The position numbers and the translations under genes are program-made. Shown in pieces: positions 1-8,112 of a DNA stretch of 64,000 nt (its first letter is position 1; the number at the start of each line of letters is the position of its first letter). The notes below the pieces were generated by a model. The model searched no databases, was not told the origin of the DNA, and worked only from the letters and a program-made list of their open reading frames with translations. Source of the DNA: Gemmatimonadaceae bacterium (GTDB taxonomy: Bacteria; Gemmatimonadota; Gemmatimonadetes; Gemmatimonadales; Gemmatimonadaceae); contig JAHBVS010000003.1 of assembly GCA_019637445.1 (NCBI GenBank), forward strand, positions 124,001 to 188,000. Direction: 5' to 3'.

Positions 1-1505
1 CGATCTACTTCGACAAGGGGCGCATCTCCTACGCGTCCATCGTGAACCGCCGCGACCGGCTGGGCGACATCCTCGTGAAGAGCGCTGTCCTCTCGCAGGA
101 GAAGCTGGACGAGGCCATCGAGTTGCAGGGGAAGGCGCGCGGCAAGCGACTGGGCGAGATCCTCGTGGACGCGGGCATGCTCACGCGCGATCAGCTCAAC
201 GCGCAGATGCGCGTGCAGATCGAGGAGGCGGTCTACTTCCTTTTCACCTGGGCGGAAGGGACCTTCAACTTCGAGTCCGATATCGCGCCCGAGGAGCAGG
301 ACTTCCTCGTCGCCATCAATCCCGAGTCGCTGCTGCTCGAGGGCGCGCGCCGGGTGGACGAGTGGAGCCTGATCGAGAAGAAGATCCCCTCCTTCGACAT
401 CGTGTTCGAGTTGGACCGTCGCAAGCTGGCCGAGAGCGCGCCGCAGCTCACGCAGGAACAGCAGGCGCTGCTGCCCTTGATTGACGGCCGCCGCGATGTG
501 GCCGCGCTGGTGGACGAGTCCGGACAGGTGGAGTTCGAGGTGGGCAAGGCGCTGTTCGGCTTGGCGACGGCGGGCTACCTGCACCGCGTCGGTCGCTCGA
601 AGGCGCCCGAGGATGTTGCCGCCGATGTGCGCGTCGAGGAGCACCGCAATCTTGGCATCGCCTTCTTCCGCGCCGGCATGCTGGACGAGGCCGTGCGCGA
701 GTTCCGCCGGGTCACGGAGCTTCGGCCCGACGATGTGGGGGCGCGCTTCCAGTTGGGATTGGCACACCTGCGACTGGGCAAGTGGCACGAGGCGCTGACG
801 CACCTCGAGGTCGCCTCACGCCAGCGGATGGCGCGGCCGGCCGTCTGGGTGAACATGGCCATCGCGCTGGAACGGCTGGGCCGCGATGCGGAAGCGCAGT
901 CGGCGTTGCTCGGCGCGCTGGACCGTGGCGGACAGGACGAGCCGCGCGTGCACCTCTCACTGGGTACGCTGGCACTGCGCAGCGGGGACTTCGCGGCCGC
1001 CGAGGCGCACTTCCAGCGGGCGCGTCCCCTGTATGGCAGTGGCGGGCCGTCGGCCGTGTGGTTCCACGATGCCGCCCTGGCCTCGGCGCTTGCCGGCGAG
1101 TTGGAACGCACTGTGGCCCTGTTGGAAGAGGGCACGGCGGCGCACCCGCGTGCGGCCGTGCTGCACAACAACCTGGCCGTCGCGCTGGAGTCGCTGGGGC
1201 GTGCCGACGCGGCGGAGCGGGCGCTGCAGCGCGGATTGCAGGAAGATCCGGGACTCGCGCAGTTGCATCGCAACCTTGGTGACCTCCGGCTCGCGGCGGG
1301 TGACGGGCCGGCGGCGCTCGAGGCGTACCAACTGGCCGTGCGCCACCAGGAATCCCTGGGGCCGGAGGTGTGGTCGCGCATCGGTGTGCTGCGCGAGCGG
1401 CAGGGCGACAAGGAAGGCGCGCTGGCGGCCTTTGACCACGCGCTGGCGCTGGACCCCTCGCATGCGGAGGCCCGCGCGCGCCAGACGGCCCTGCGGCCTG
1501 GGTGA
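1..1505 (+). CDS. DUF4388-type / TPR signalling protein, 5' end outside window
   Basis: The frame is open from base 3, so the gene begins upstream; the GTG at 42 lies inside a conserved stretch (IYFDKGRISYAS before it, LGDILVK after it) and is probably not the start. The first part resembles the DUF4388 (PatA-like) domain found in regulators of surface motility and chemotaxis, with LGDILV and LGEILVDAGML segments. From about base 633 to the end there are repeated TPR helices (for example AFFRAGMLDEAVREFRRV). The stop overlaps the next gene, cheR, in a TGATG junction. With CheR, CheD and CheB following, a scaffold or regulator in a chemosensory pathway is inferred; the exact role is unknown. 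Confidence 0.85.
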   Translation, partial: IYFDKGRISYASIVNRRDRLGDILVKSAVLSQEKLDEAIELQGKARGKRLGEILVDAGMLTRDQLNAQMRVQIEEAVYFLFTWAEGTFNFESDIAPEEQDFLVAINPESLLLEGARRVDEWSLIEKKIPSFDIVFELDRRKLAESAPQLTQEQQALLPLIDGRRDVAALVDESGQVEFEVGKALFGLATAGYLHRVGRSKAPEDVAADVRVEEHRNLGIAFFRAGMLDEAVREFRRVTELRPDDVGARFQLGLAHLRLGKWHEALTHLEVASRQRMARPAVWVNMAIALERLGRDAEAQSALLGALDRGGQDEPRVHLSLGTLALRSGDFAAAEAHFQRARPLYGSGGPSAVWFHDAALASALAGELERTVALLEEGTAAHPRAAVLHNNLAVALESLGRADAAERALQRGLQEDPGLAQLHRNLGDLRLAAGDGPAALEAYQLAVRHQESLGPEVWSRIGVLRERQGDKEGALAAFDHALALDPSHAEARARQTALRPG

Positions 1506-2335
1506 TGACGGGCCCTGACGACGAGCTGGCAGCCTTTCGTGCGCTGCTCGGCGAGATCGAGCGCAGCGCCGGTCTGGCCTGCACCAACTACAAGGATGGC
1601 TGCCTGCGGCGCCGCATTGCGGTGCGGATGCGCGCGTCGGGCTCGGCAGACTTCACGGCCTACACCGCGTTGCTGCGCCGCGAGCCGGCCGAGTTGGAGC
1701 GCTTGGTGGCGACGCTCACGATCAATGTCACGCGGCTCTACCGCGACGCCCCGGTGTGGGACCTGCTGGCGGAGCGCGTGCTGCCGGCGATGTGGGCGAT
1801 GGAGCGCGCCGCGCTGACGGTGTGGAGCGCCGGCTGCGCCAGCGGCGAGGAGGCCTACACGCTGGCAGCCCTGCTACATCGGCACGCGGAGCGCGTGGGC
1901 GCGGCGGATCGCCTCCGCGGGGCGGCGGTCATCGGCACCGACATCGACGCGGACTCGCTGCGCGCTGCCGCGGCAGGGCGCTTCGTGCCGGAGGCGTTGG
2001 TCGAGGTTCCCGTGGCGTTGCGCAACCGATACTTCGGCGCGGAGCCGCCGCACGCGGCGACGGCGGAGCTGCGGTCCTTGGTACGCTTCGAGCGTCGCGA
2101 CCTGCTGCTCGAGACGCCGCCGGCGCGCGCGATGCAGTTGATCACCTGCCGCAACGTGCTGATCTACGTGGAGCGGCAGGCACAGGAGCCCGTGCTGCAG
2201 CGCTTCCACGACGCCTTGGTGCCCGGGGGCTTCCTGGTCCTTGGCAAGGTCGAGACCATGCTCGGCCCCGCACGCGCGTTGTTCGAGGTGGTGGATCAGC
2301 GGCAGCGCATCTTCAGAAAGCGGGCGGCCGCGTGA
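1505..2335 (+). CDS. cheR: CheR-type chemoreceptor glutamate methyltransferase
   Basis: CheR uses S-adenosylmethionine to methylate glutamates on chemoreceptors, opposing CheB. The about 276-residue protein has an N-terminal helical CheR region (YKDGCLRRRIAVRM), the conserved TINVTRLYRD segment, a SAM-binding motif (SAGCASGEEAYTLA) and CRNVLIYV near the C-terminus, all typical of the family. Its length matches a plain CheR without extra TPR repeats; TPRs are instead on the flanking genes. The ATG at 1505 overlaps the previous stop (TGATG); a GTG lies 3 bases earlier. The stop overlaps cheD by GTGA, so the genes are likely co-translated. Confidence 0.95.
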   Translation: MTGPDDELAAFRALLGEIERSAGLACTNYKDGCLRRRIAVRMRASGSADFTAYTALLRREPAELERLVATLTINVTRLYRDAPVWDLLAERVLPAMWAMERAALTVWSAGCASGEEAYTLAALLHRHAERVGAADRLRGAAVIGTDIDADSLRAAAAGRFVPEALVEVPVALRNRYFGAEPPHAATAELRSLVRFERRDLLLETPPARAMQLITCRNVLIYVERQAQEPVLQRFHDALVPGGFLVLGKVETMLGPARALFEVVDQRQRIFRKRAAA

Positions 2336-2808
2336 GCGACCAACACGTCCGCATCGCGCAGCTGGCGGTGGCCAAGGGGACGGGGCGACTGATCGCGGTC
2401 GGCCTGGGGTCCTGCGTGGCGGTGATTCTCTACGATCGTGCGCGGCGCGTGGGCGGGCTCGCGCACGTGCTCCTGCCCGCGGGTGCGGCGCGCGATGAGT
2501 CTTCACCTGCGCGCGTCGCCCCGTTGGCGGTCCCGGCGCTGATCGCGCGCATGCAGGGCTTGGGCGCCCGTGCGCCGTTCGAGGCGCGCCTCGTGGGTGG
2601 GGCGGCGCTTTTCGGAACCATGCTCGTGGGAGCCGACGGGTCGATGGGTGACCGCAACGTGGCCGCCGTTCGCGCGGCGTTGTCCGTGGCCGGCGTTTCG
2701 GTGCAGGCCAGCGATGTCGGCGGAAGCAGCGGGCGAAGCGTCACCCTCGACGTGGCCAGCGGAAGCGTGATGGTGCGCGGTGTGCGAGGAGGCGAGCGTG
2801 TCCTCTGA
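2332..2808 (+). CDS. cheD: CheD chemoreceptor glutamine deamidase
   Basis: CheD deamidates selected glutamines on chemoreceptors so that CheR can methylate them. The 158-residue protein has GLGSCVAVILYD with the catalytic Cys at about residue 28, and GGLAHVLLP with the catalytic His at about 45, followed by a VGGAALF segment and the GDRNV segment typical of the family. It starts at GTG 2332, overlapping the cheR stop by four bases, and its end runs 11 bases into cheB. No CheC phosphatase, the usual CheD partner, is in the window. Identification is firm from the Cys/His motifs and the cheR-cheD-cheB order. Confidence 0.93.
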   Translation: MSDQHVRIAQLAVAKGTGRLIAVGLGSCVAVILYDRARRVGGLAHVLLPAGAARDESSPARVAPLAVPALIARMQGLGARAPFEARLVGGAALFGTMLVGADGSMGDRNVAAVRAALSVAGVSVQASDVGGSSGRSVTLDVASGSVMVRGVRGGERVL

Positions 2809-3874
2809 CCCGCTGCGCGTCCTGGTGGTGGACGACGTGGCCTTGGAGCGCGTGGCCGTACGCGGCTTGGTGGAGGGCTTCAAGGGATTTGCCGTCGTCG
2901 GCGAGGCCGTCGATGGCCTTGATGCCGCGCGCCTGGTGCACGAGCTGGCGCCAGACCTCGTGACGCTCGATGTGGAGATGCCTGGCGTGGATGGCCTGCA
3001 GGCACTGGGCTACATCATGAGCGAGGCGCCGCGTCCGGTGGTGATGCTCAGTGGTGCGACGACGCGTGGCGGGGAGGACCTCACGATCCGGGCGTTGGAG
3101 CTTGGCGCGGTGGACTTCGTGCGCAAGCCGCGCCCGGAGGACGCGCACGGCTGGCGCGACGTGGGCCCGCGCCTCGAGGATGCGCTGCGTGCGGCCGTGG
3201 GTGCGAACCTCGGCCTGCCGATGCTGGCCCGCGAGGTCTCGCGGCCCGTGCGGCCGCGCCGCGCGCCGCAGCCAGCGGATCGCGTGGTCGCGATTGCCGC
3301 CTCGACCGGGGGCCCCCGAGCGCTTGCCGAGGTCGTGCCGGCACTGCGCGACGACTGTGGCGCCGCAGTGCTCGTGGTGCAGCACATGCCGCGCGGGTTC
3401 ACGGCCGGCTTGGCGCGGCGGCTGCACGCGCGGTCCTCGCTGGACGTGCGCGAGGCGCAGGATGGCGAGCCGTTGTTGGCAGGTCACGCCTACGTCGCGC
3501 CCGGCGGCCGGCATCTACGTCTCGTGACGGACGATGCCGTGATTCGCCTGGCCCTCAGCGACGGTCCACCGATGCACGGCGTCTGTCCGGCTGCAGATCC
3601 GACCTTCGAGGCCGCGGCGAAGGCATTCGGTGCGCGCTGCGTGGGCGTGGTGCTCACGGGGATGGGGCGTGACGCGGCGGCCGGGCTTGCCGCGATTGCG
3701 CGACGCGGAGGCGTCGCCGTGGTGCAGGACGCCGCGACGAGCGTGGTGCACGGGATGCCGGCGCAGGCGCGCGCGGCCGTTCCGCACGCGACGGAACTGC
3801 CCTTGGATGCCATTGCCGCGCGGGTGAACGACGCCCTCGTGGGGCTGGGTCCGACTACCTTACGTACTGGATGA
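2798..3874 (+). CDS. cheB: CheB protein-glutamate methylesterase response regulator
   Basis: CheB removes methyl groups from chemoreceptors when its receiver domain is phosphorylated by CheA. The N-terminal receiver domain (about residues 1-125) has acidic residues VVDD, the phosphoacceptor Asp58 in LDVEMPG, and VRKP. The C-terminal esterase domain (about 160-350) has the catalytic Ser169 in AASTGGP, His196 in VQHMPRGF and Asp292 in LTGMGRD. GTG 2798 was chosen because GAGGAGG lies 5 bases upstream; an in-frame GTG at 2780 is possible but has no ribosome site. The start lies inside the end of cheD. It is the last classical chemotaxis gene of this operon. Confidence 0.95.
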   Translation: MSSDPLRVLVVDDVALERVAVRGLVEGFKGFAVVGEAVDGLDAARLVHELAPDLVTLDVEMPGVDGLQALGYIMSEAPRPVVMLSGATTRGGEDLTIRALELGAVDFVRKPRPEDAHGWRDVGPRLEDALRAAVGANLGLPMLAREVSRPVRPRRAPQPADRVVAIAASTGGPRALAEVVPALRDDCGAAVLVVQHMPRGFTAGLARRLHARSSLDVREAQDGEPLLAGHAYVAPGGRHLRLVTDDAVIRLALSDGPPMHGVCPAADPTFEAAAKAFGARCVGVVLTGMGRDAAAGLAAIARRGGVAVVQDAATSVVHGMPAQARAAVPHATELPLDAIAARVNDALVGLGPTTLRTG

Positions 3875-3910
3875 GCCGCACGGGCGTGCGGCGACAGGGA
3901 GGATGGGCTG

Positions 3911-4771
3911 GTGGCTGACGAGACGTTGGCGGCATACAAGGCGAAGTACGCGGCAATCGACGCGCGGCTCGAGTCAGGAGTCGCGAGCGGCGATCGCGCG
4001 GCCGTGAAGGCCGAGATCATCGGCCTCTTCAAGGCCGTCGAGGCGCAGGTCGCCGACCTCAGCCAGCTCAAGGACGACATCAAGCAGTTGGTGGAGAAGT
4101 GGAAGGCGCAGGAGGGCACCGAGGCCCCGCAGGCACCGCAGTTCCAGGGCGAGAAGCCCGTCGTGCACAGCGATCACATCGGCGCGTCCACCTTCATTGA
4201 AAAGGGCTGGAGCCGGCTCTCGCTCGGTGACTACGAGGGCGCCGAGACCGCGCTGACCAAGGCCATCGAGCTCTCCCCCGGCGATCCGCAGAGCGAGGCA
4301 CTGCTCGGCTGGGCGCAGATGCTGCAGGAGAAGTACGACGACGCGCTGATGAACTTCCAGAAGGTGCTGATGCGTGAGCCCGCCAACGCGCTGGCCCGCA
4401 TCAACGTCGGCTACATCTGCCTGAAGAAGCGCATCTTCGGCGAGGCCATCGAACACCTGTCGAAGGCCATCCGCCTCGACAACGACCGCAAGGCGACGCT
4501 TTACGCGCACTTCTATTTGGGCCTCGTGTACCTCGAGCGCGAGATGTACGAGGATGCGCAGACGTTCTTCCAGAAGACGCTGGGCCTGGGCCCGAACCTG
4601 ATCGAGGCCTACTACGAGTTGGGTCGCGCGCAGTGGTTCAACGACGAGCGCGCCGAGGCGCTGGCGACGTGGCAGAAGGGGTTCGCAGCCAACAAGTTCA
4701 ATCCCTGGGGCAAGAAGTGCGCGGAGACGCTCAAGCTGGTCGAGGGCGGGGGAGAGTTGTCGCGCGCCTGA
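3911..4771 (+). CDS. TPR-repeat protein with N-terminal coiled coil
   Basis: A 286-residue protein without a signal peptide or membrane segment. The first 75 residues are charged and helical (likely coiled coil, LKDDIKQLVEKWKAQ). From about residue 95 there are successive TPR units (YEGAETALTKAIELSPGDP, YDDALMNFQKVLMREPAN, FGEAIEHLSKAIRL, YEDAQTFFQKTL). The GTG start follows AGGGAGG by about eight bases. It lies 36 bases after cheB in the same direction, so a role as an adaptor in the chemosensory pathway is plausible but inferred. The 3' end overlaps the likely start region of the next gene. Confidence 0.88.
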   Translation: MADETLAAYKAKYAAIDARLESGVASGDRAAVKAEIIGLFKAVEAQVADLSQLKDDIKQLVEKWKAQEGTEAPQAPQFQGEKPVVHSDHIGASTFIEKGWSRLSLGDYEGAETALTKAIELSPGDPQSEALLGWAQMLQEKYDDALMNFQKVLMREPANALARINVGYICLKKRIFGEAIEHLSKAIRLDNDRKATLYAHFYLGLVYLEREMYEDAQTFFQKTLGLGPNLIEAYYELGRAQWFNDERAEALATWQKGFAANKFNPWGKKCAETLKLVEGGGELSRA

Positions 4772-5823
4772 TTGCGGCAGTCGCCGTTGCCGGCGTGCTG
4801 GCGCTCGCCAGCCCGGGCCGCGCGCAGGTTGCCATCGCGCAGGTTGCCATCGCGCAGGTTGCCATCGCGCAGGTTGCCATCGCGCAGGATGCCGCCCGGG
4901 GCGATGCGATCCCGCCCGGCGCGCTGACAATCGCCGAAGGCCGCTACACCGTGGCCTACTACTCCGACGAGGCGCGCCTCGCGCGCTCGCTGCTGCAGGA
5001 GGCGCTGGCGCGCGACTCGTTTCCGGGGTTGCCGCGCCCGACAGCGTCGGTGCTGCTGTTGCTCGCGCCGGACGCCGAGCGCTTCCGCGTGTGGGTGGGC
5101 GCCAGCGCCCCCGAGTGGGGCGATGCCATCGCGTTTCCGGTTGAGCAACGCATCGTGATGTATGGGCGCGACGCGGCGGCACGCAGCGGCGACCCGCGGA
5201 TCACGCTGCGACACGAACTCGCACACCTGGCCCTGCACGAGGTGCTCGGTGCGGCGGTGCCACGTTGGTTCGACGAGGGTTACGCGTCCTACGCGGCCGG
5301 CGAATGGGGGCGCGACGAGGTGATTGCCACCAGCGTCGGGCTCGTCTGGCGCGGCCTGCCGACCTTGGCGGGACTCGATTCGGGATTTTACGGGGGGTCG
5401 GAGGTGGCGCAGCGCTCATACGCGCTCGCGCACCGGGCTGTGGCCGAGCTGGCCGGCCTCGCCCCAGATCGCGGCCTCGCGCTCCTCTTCAATCACTGGC
5501 GGCGAGAAGGGACCTTCGAGCGCGCGCTGCGGCGTGCGCACGGCATGTCCTCAGCAGACTTCGAACGCCATTGGCGGTTGCGCATCCGGCGACAGTACGG
5601 GGCGCTAGCCTTGGCGGCGGACCTCACGGTGCTCTCCGCGTTCCTGTTGCTACTACTTGGGCCCATGTGGTGGCAGCGGCGCACTCGCCAGCGGCTACGG
5701 CTGGAGCGTATGCGACAGGCGGACGCGGCGCAGGAAGCGCGAGAGCGGGCAAGTGCCCTTGCGGCGCTGCTCGGCGAGGATGTCACGGAATCGCCCGGTG
5801 ACGACCGCATTAAGGGTTCGTGA
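4717..5823 (+). CDS. Exported, membrane-anchored peptidase-MA-like protein (gluzincin)
   Basis: The central domain carries the zinc-metallopeptidase signature HELAH, with DEGYASY about 30 residues later supplying the usual third-ligand Glu, as in the peptidase MA-like family. The N-terminus has an Arg-rich start and a hydrophobic stretch (LIAAVAVAGVLALA) followed by four copies of VAIAQ, encoded by a 15-bp tandem repeat at the expected signal-peptidase site. Near residue 310 a second hydrophobic segment (VLSAFLLLLLGPMWW) followed by Arg/Lys predicts a C-terminal anchor with a cytoplasmic tail. The start is uncertain: GTG 4717 gives a good signal sequence but overlaps the upstream gene by 55 bases; GTG 4633 and GTG 4795 are alternatives. 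The substrate is unknown. Confidence 0.8.
   Translation: MRGDAQAGRGRGRVVARLIAAVAVAGVLALASPGRAQVAIAQVAIAQVAIAQVAIAQDAARGDAIPPGALTIAEGRYTVAYYSDEARLARSLLQEALARDSFPGLPRPTASVLLLLAPDAERFRVWVGASAPEWGDAIAFPVEQRIVMYGRDAAARSGDPRITLRHELAHLALHEVLGAAVPRWFDEGYASYAAGEWGRDEVIATSVGLVWRGLPTLAGLDSGFYGGSEVAQRSYALAHRAVAELAGLAPDRGLALLFNHWRREGTFERALRRAHGMSSADFERHWRLRIRRQYGALALAADLTVLSAFLLLLLGPMWWQRRTRQRLRLERMRQADAAQEARERASALAALLGEDVTESPGDDRIKGS
4822..4887 (+). repeat. 15-bp coding tandem repeat (four VAIAQ copies)
   Basis: Four exact copies of the 15-mer GCGCAGGTTGCCATC run from 4822 to 4881, followed by a partial copy (GCGCAG). The repeat is in frame and encodes VAIAQ at the signal-peptide cleavage region of the peptidase-MA-like protein. 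Perfect identity implies recent expansion. Confidence 0.95.
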
Positions 5824-5839
5824 AGGCGCCCCGATTTGG

Positions 5840-5868
5840 TTGACGACAACTATAGGGTGTCCTAGACT
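5840..5868 (+). promoter_or_regulatory. Sigma70-like promoter of the 59-residue membrane protein
   Basis: TTGACG (5840-5845) and TAGACT (5863-5868) are separated by exactly 17 bases, close to the -35/-10 consensus. Transcription would start around 5875, only a few bases before the ATG at 5878, implying a leaderless or nearly leaderless mRNA. The tRNA-Val may be co-transcribed. Confidence 0.6.
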
Positions 5869-5877
5869 TCCCGACCT

Positions 5878-6057
5878 ATGTCCGAACACGTGAGCTCGAC
5901 GGGCGGTCTGTGGTCGCGTCCTGCGCTGTGGTGGGGGCTATCTGCAGCGGCCTTGGCCCTGGGGTACGCCGACCTGTGGCGGGGGGGCATTACCGTGGCC
6001 CCGATTCTGCTGGTGGTTGGCTACTGCATCCTGATTCCAGTCGCCATCCTGAAGTGA
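5878..6057 (+). CDS. Small two-helix membrane protein, 59 residues, unknown function
   Basis: An ATG-to-TGA frame of 60 codons. The protein has two hydrophobic segments, LWWGLSAAALALGYADLW and VAPILLVVGYCILIPVAIL, joined by an RGG turn, so a small inner-membrane hairpin protein is predicted. It has a convincing promoter directly upstream with no room for a ribosome site. A 7-bp stem hairpin (6056-6074) starts within its stop codon, and tRNA-Val begins 32 bases after the stop. No function is known to me; the promoter and the clean membrane pattern argue that the gene is real. Confidence 0.72.
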   Translation: MSEHVSSTGGLWSRPALWWGLSAAALALGYADLWRGGITVAPILLVVGYCILIPVAILK

Positions 6058-6089
6058 CGCGCGTTCGGCGCGTCGGGAACCGAAGCGCC

Positions 6090-6163
6090 GGGCGAATAGC
6101 TCAGTTGGTTAGAGCACCTGCCTTACACGCAGGGTGTCGGGGGTTCGAGTCCCTCTTCGCCCA
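6090..6163 (+). tRNA. tRNA-Val (anticodon TAC)
   Basis: A 74-base cloverleaf. The acceptor arm GGGCGAA (6090-6096) pairs with TTCGCCC (6156-6162), followed by discriminator A. The anticodon stem CCTGC/GCAGG (6117-6121/6129-6133) encloses the loop CTTACAC with anticodon TAC at 6124-6126, reading GUA and other valine codons. The T-arm contains GGTTCGAGTCC. The 3' CCA is not encoded and must be added after transcription. Confidence 0.96.
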
Positions 6164-6239
6164 CTGTAGTTGATGGATCCCCGGAACCCTTTCGGGAGCC
6201 CGCGGGATAGCACATTCAACGCCTTCTGAGGAGTTGGCA

Positions 6240-8024
6240 GTGACCGTACGTGCCCGTTCCCTGGCCGCCGCCGCGGCGATCGTTGCCCTGGCCGGCGCCG
6301 TTCCAGCCGATGCACAGCCGGTGCGGCGTCCGCCGCGCCCCGATACGCCCTTCCTCACCGTCCAGGTCTTCCGGTCGGCGGACAAGCAGGCCGGTCCCGC
6401 CGCGTCGGACGCCCTGCGCGAGCGCCTGATCCAGGTCTTCCCGGGCCCCGTGCTCTGGGTGATCGAGAAGGAGCGCATGGTGGAGCTGTTGCAACAGTCG
6501 GGCTACCCGACGAATGAGCAGCTGGCCCGCACGGACGAGAACTCGCTGGCCAAGTTCATGCGCGCCGACGAGTACGTGCGCGGCAACGTGACCCGCCAGC
6601 CGGACGGCGAGTACCGCATCGATGCCCAACTGGTGCTCACGCGCGATGCCTCGCTGACGCAGCCGTTGCCGGCCGTCACCGGCCGCTCGCCGGAGCGGGC
6701 CGCCGTGGCCCTGGTTCGCCCGCTGCAGGATGCGCGGCGGCAGCTGGACAACGAGAAGAAGTGCCGAGAACACGCGATCAACGGCCGCTTTGACGATGCC
6801 GTGGCCGAGGCGGACAAGGCGATTTCGGATTATTCAAACGCCACCCTGGTCCGCTACTGCAAGATCAACGTGCTGGTGCAGAAGAAGGCCTCGAGTGCCG
6901 AGCTGATCCAGGCGGCGGACGAGATCCTGGCGATCGATCCGAACAACCGCGTCGCCCTGGCCATCGGCGCCGACGCCCAAAAGGAAGCGGGCAACGTGGA
7001 GAAGGCGAACGAGCTGCTCGTGCGCCTGCTTTCCAATGACCCGACGAATGCGAAGCTGGCCGAGGACGTGGTCAATGCGTTGGCGTCCAGCCGCCAGTAT
7101 GACGTGGCCAAGCAGATTGTGACGCAGGCGGTGAAGGACAATCCGGGCGACGTGTCGCTGGTGCGCCTGCAGTTCCTCATCCTGGCGACGGCTGGCGACT
7201 ACAAGCCGGCCATCGCGACGGGCGAGGAGATGATCCAGCTGGACACGGCGCTCGCCGACGTGCAGTTCTGGACCCGCCTCACGGCGCTCTACACCGCCGA
7301 TAGCCAGCCGGCGAAGGCTGCCGATGCGGCGCGTCGCGGTACCAACAAGTACACGGAGAACGCCGAGCTTTGGCAGCTGTATGCGCAGGCGCTGCGGCAG
7401 TCTGGCGATCTGCCCGGTTCGATCAACGCGGCCAAGCGGGCCCTCGAGATCAATCCGTATATCCCCTCGGCGTGGCTGCAGATCACGCAGGGTTATATGC
7501 AGCTGCAGCAGCCCGACAGCGCCTTGGTGGCCCTGCGGCACGCCACTGCTGCGGGAGACAATGCCGACCTGATTGCCAGCGTCGCGTCCAGCATCGGCAA
7601 CCAGATGCGTGTTCGTGCGGACTCAGTGCGCTTGGACATCCGCCCGGATTCCACGAAGGACATCCCGGAGTTCCAGCGCGCCATCGCCGTGCTGCAGTTC
7701 GCCGATTCGGTGGCCATGTTGACGGACGAGGTGGGACCCTCGGAGGCGCGTCGTCCGCGCGTGCAGGCGTCTGGTGAAACGCGAGCCCGCGTCAAGTTCA
7801 TCCTGGGTGCCGCCGGGGCGCAGCTGGCGCTGGCGGCTGGGACCAAGGCCGGCAAGGACAGGAGCTGTGAGTTGACCGCCATCGCTGACGAGGGACTGTT
7901 GACGGCGCAGATCAACTTGCCGGCGGGCGGCCAGTTCGATCCGCAAGCGGCGGGTTCGCTGCTGCAGTCGATTCCGGCAGTGCAGAACTTCCTGGAGCAG
8001 TTGAAGCAGGCCTACTGCAAGTAG
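6240..8024 (+). CDS. Exported CsgG-like/TPR protein
   Basis: A 594-residue protein with a cleavable signal peptide (hydrophobic run after VRARS, likely cut after ADA). Residues about 35-150 resemble the CsgG/FlgO-type fold: LRERLIQVFPGPVLWVIEK, MVELLQQSGY, then an ADEYVRGNVTR strand. The rest is helical TPR repeats (for example FDDAVAEADKAISDY, KAADAARRGTNKYTENAELW, SINAAKRALEINPYIPSAW). The GTG at 6240 follows GAGGAG by about seven bases; a TTG at 6234 is too close to that site. It probably acts in the periplasm or at the outer membrane as a scaffold; the specific role is unknown. A perfect hairpin terminator follows. Confidence 0.85.
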   Translation: MTVRARSLAAAAAIVALAGAVPADAQPVRRPPRPDTPFLTVQVFRSADKQAGPAASDALRERLIQVFPGPVLWVIEKERMVELLQQSGYPTNEQLARTDENSLAKFMRADEYVRGNVTRQPDGEYRIDAQLVLTRDASLTQPLPAVTGRSPERAAVALVRPLQDARRQLDNEKKCREHAINGRFDDAVAEADKAISDYSNATLVRYCKINVLVQKKASSAELIQAADEILAIDPNNRVALAIGADAQKEAGNVEKANELLVRLLSNDPTNAKLAEDVVNALASSRQYDVAKQIVTQAVKDNPGDVSLVRLQFLILATAGDYKPAIATGEEMIQLDTALADVQFWTRLTALYTADSQPAKAADAARRGTNKYTENAELWQLYAQALRQSGDLPGSINAAKRALEINPYIPSAWLQITQGYMQLQQPDSALVALRHATAAGDNADLIASVASSIGNQMRVRADSVRLDIRPDSTKDIPEFQRAIAVLQFADSVAMLTDEVGPSEARRPRVQASGETRARVKFILGAAGAQLALAAGTKAGKDRSCELTAIADEGLLTAQINLPAGGQFDPQAAGSLLQSIPAVQNFLEQLKQAYCK

Positions 8025-8044
8025 CCTCGCCTCGCGCGAGACCC

Positions 8045-8079
8045 GATGCCCGCCGTCGTCTTTGACGACGGCGGGCATC
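8045..8079 (+). terminator. Hairpin terminator after the CsgG-like/TPR gene
   Basis: Perfect 16-bp inverted repeat GATGCCCGCCGTCGTC (8045-8060) and its complement (8064-8079) around a TTT loop. It is followed by GTCGTTTCG rather than a strong T run. It separates the TPR gene from rsmH and so marks the start of the division cluster. Confidence 0.8.
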
Positions 8080-8100
8080 GTCGTTTCGCCGCCGCGCGTT

Positions 8101-8108
8101 CATCTTTC
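8101..8108 (+). promoter_or_regulatory. Putative -10 box of rsmH / dcw cluster
   Basis: CATCTTTC lies four bases before the GTG start of rsmH and after the upstream terminator. It matches a box (TAKCTTTC) at the same distance before murC, asnS, miaB and the nitrilase. No Shine-Dalgarno sequence is present, so a leaderless transcript is inferred. Confidence 0.4.
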
Positions 8109-8112
8109 AAGC

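Noticed and set aside
4822-4887. Short CRISPR-like array
   Set aside because: The 15-mers are directly adjacent with no spacers and are coding; the same lack of unique spacers rules out CRISPR for the heptad arrays.
5910-6173. 87-codon frame running through the small gene into tRNA-Val
   Set aside because: It crosses the tRNA and is in another frame from the membrane-pattern 59-residue gene that has a promoter.
6164-6239. Rho-independent terminator after tRNA-Val
   Set aside because: Short GC complementarities are present, but no stem comparable to the other hairpins of the window and no T run.
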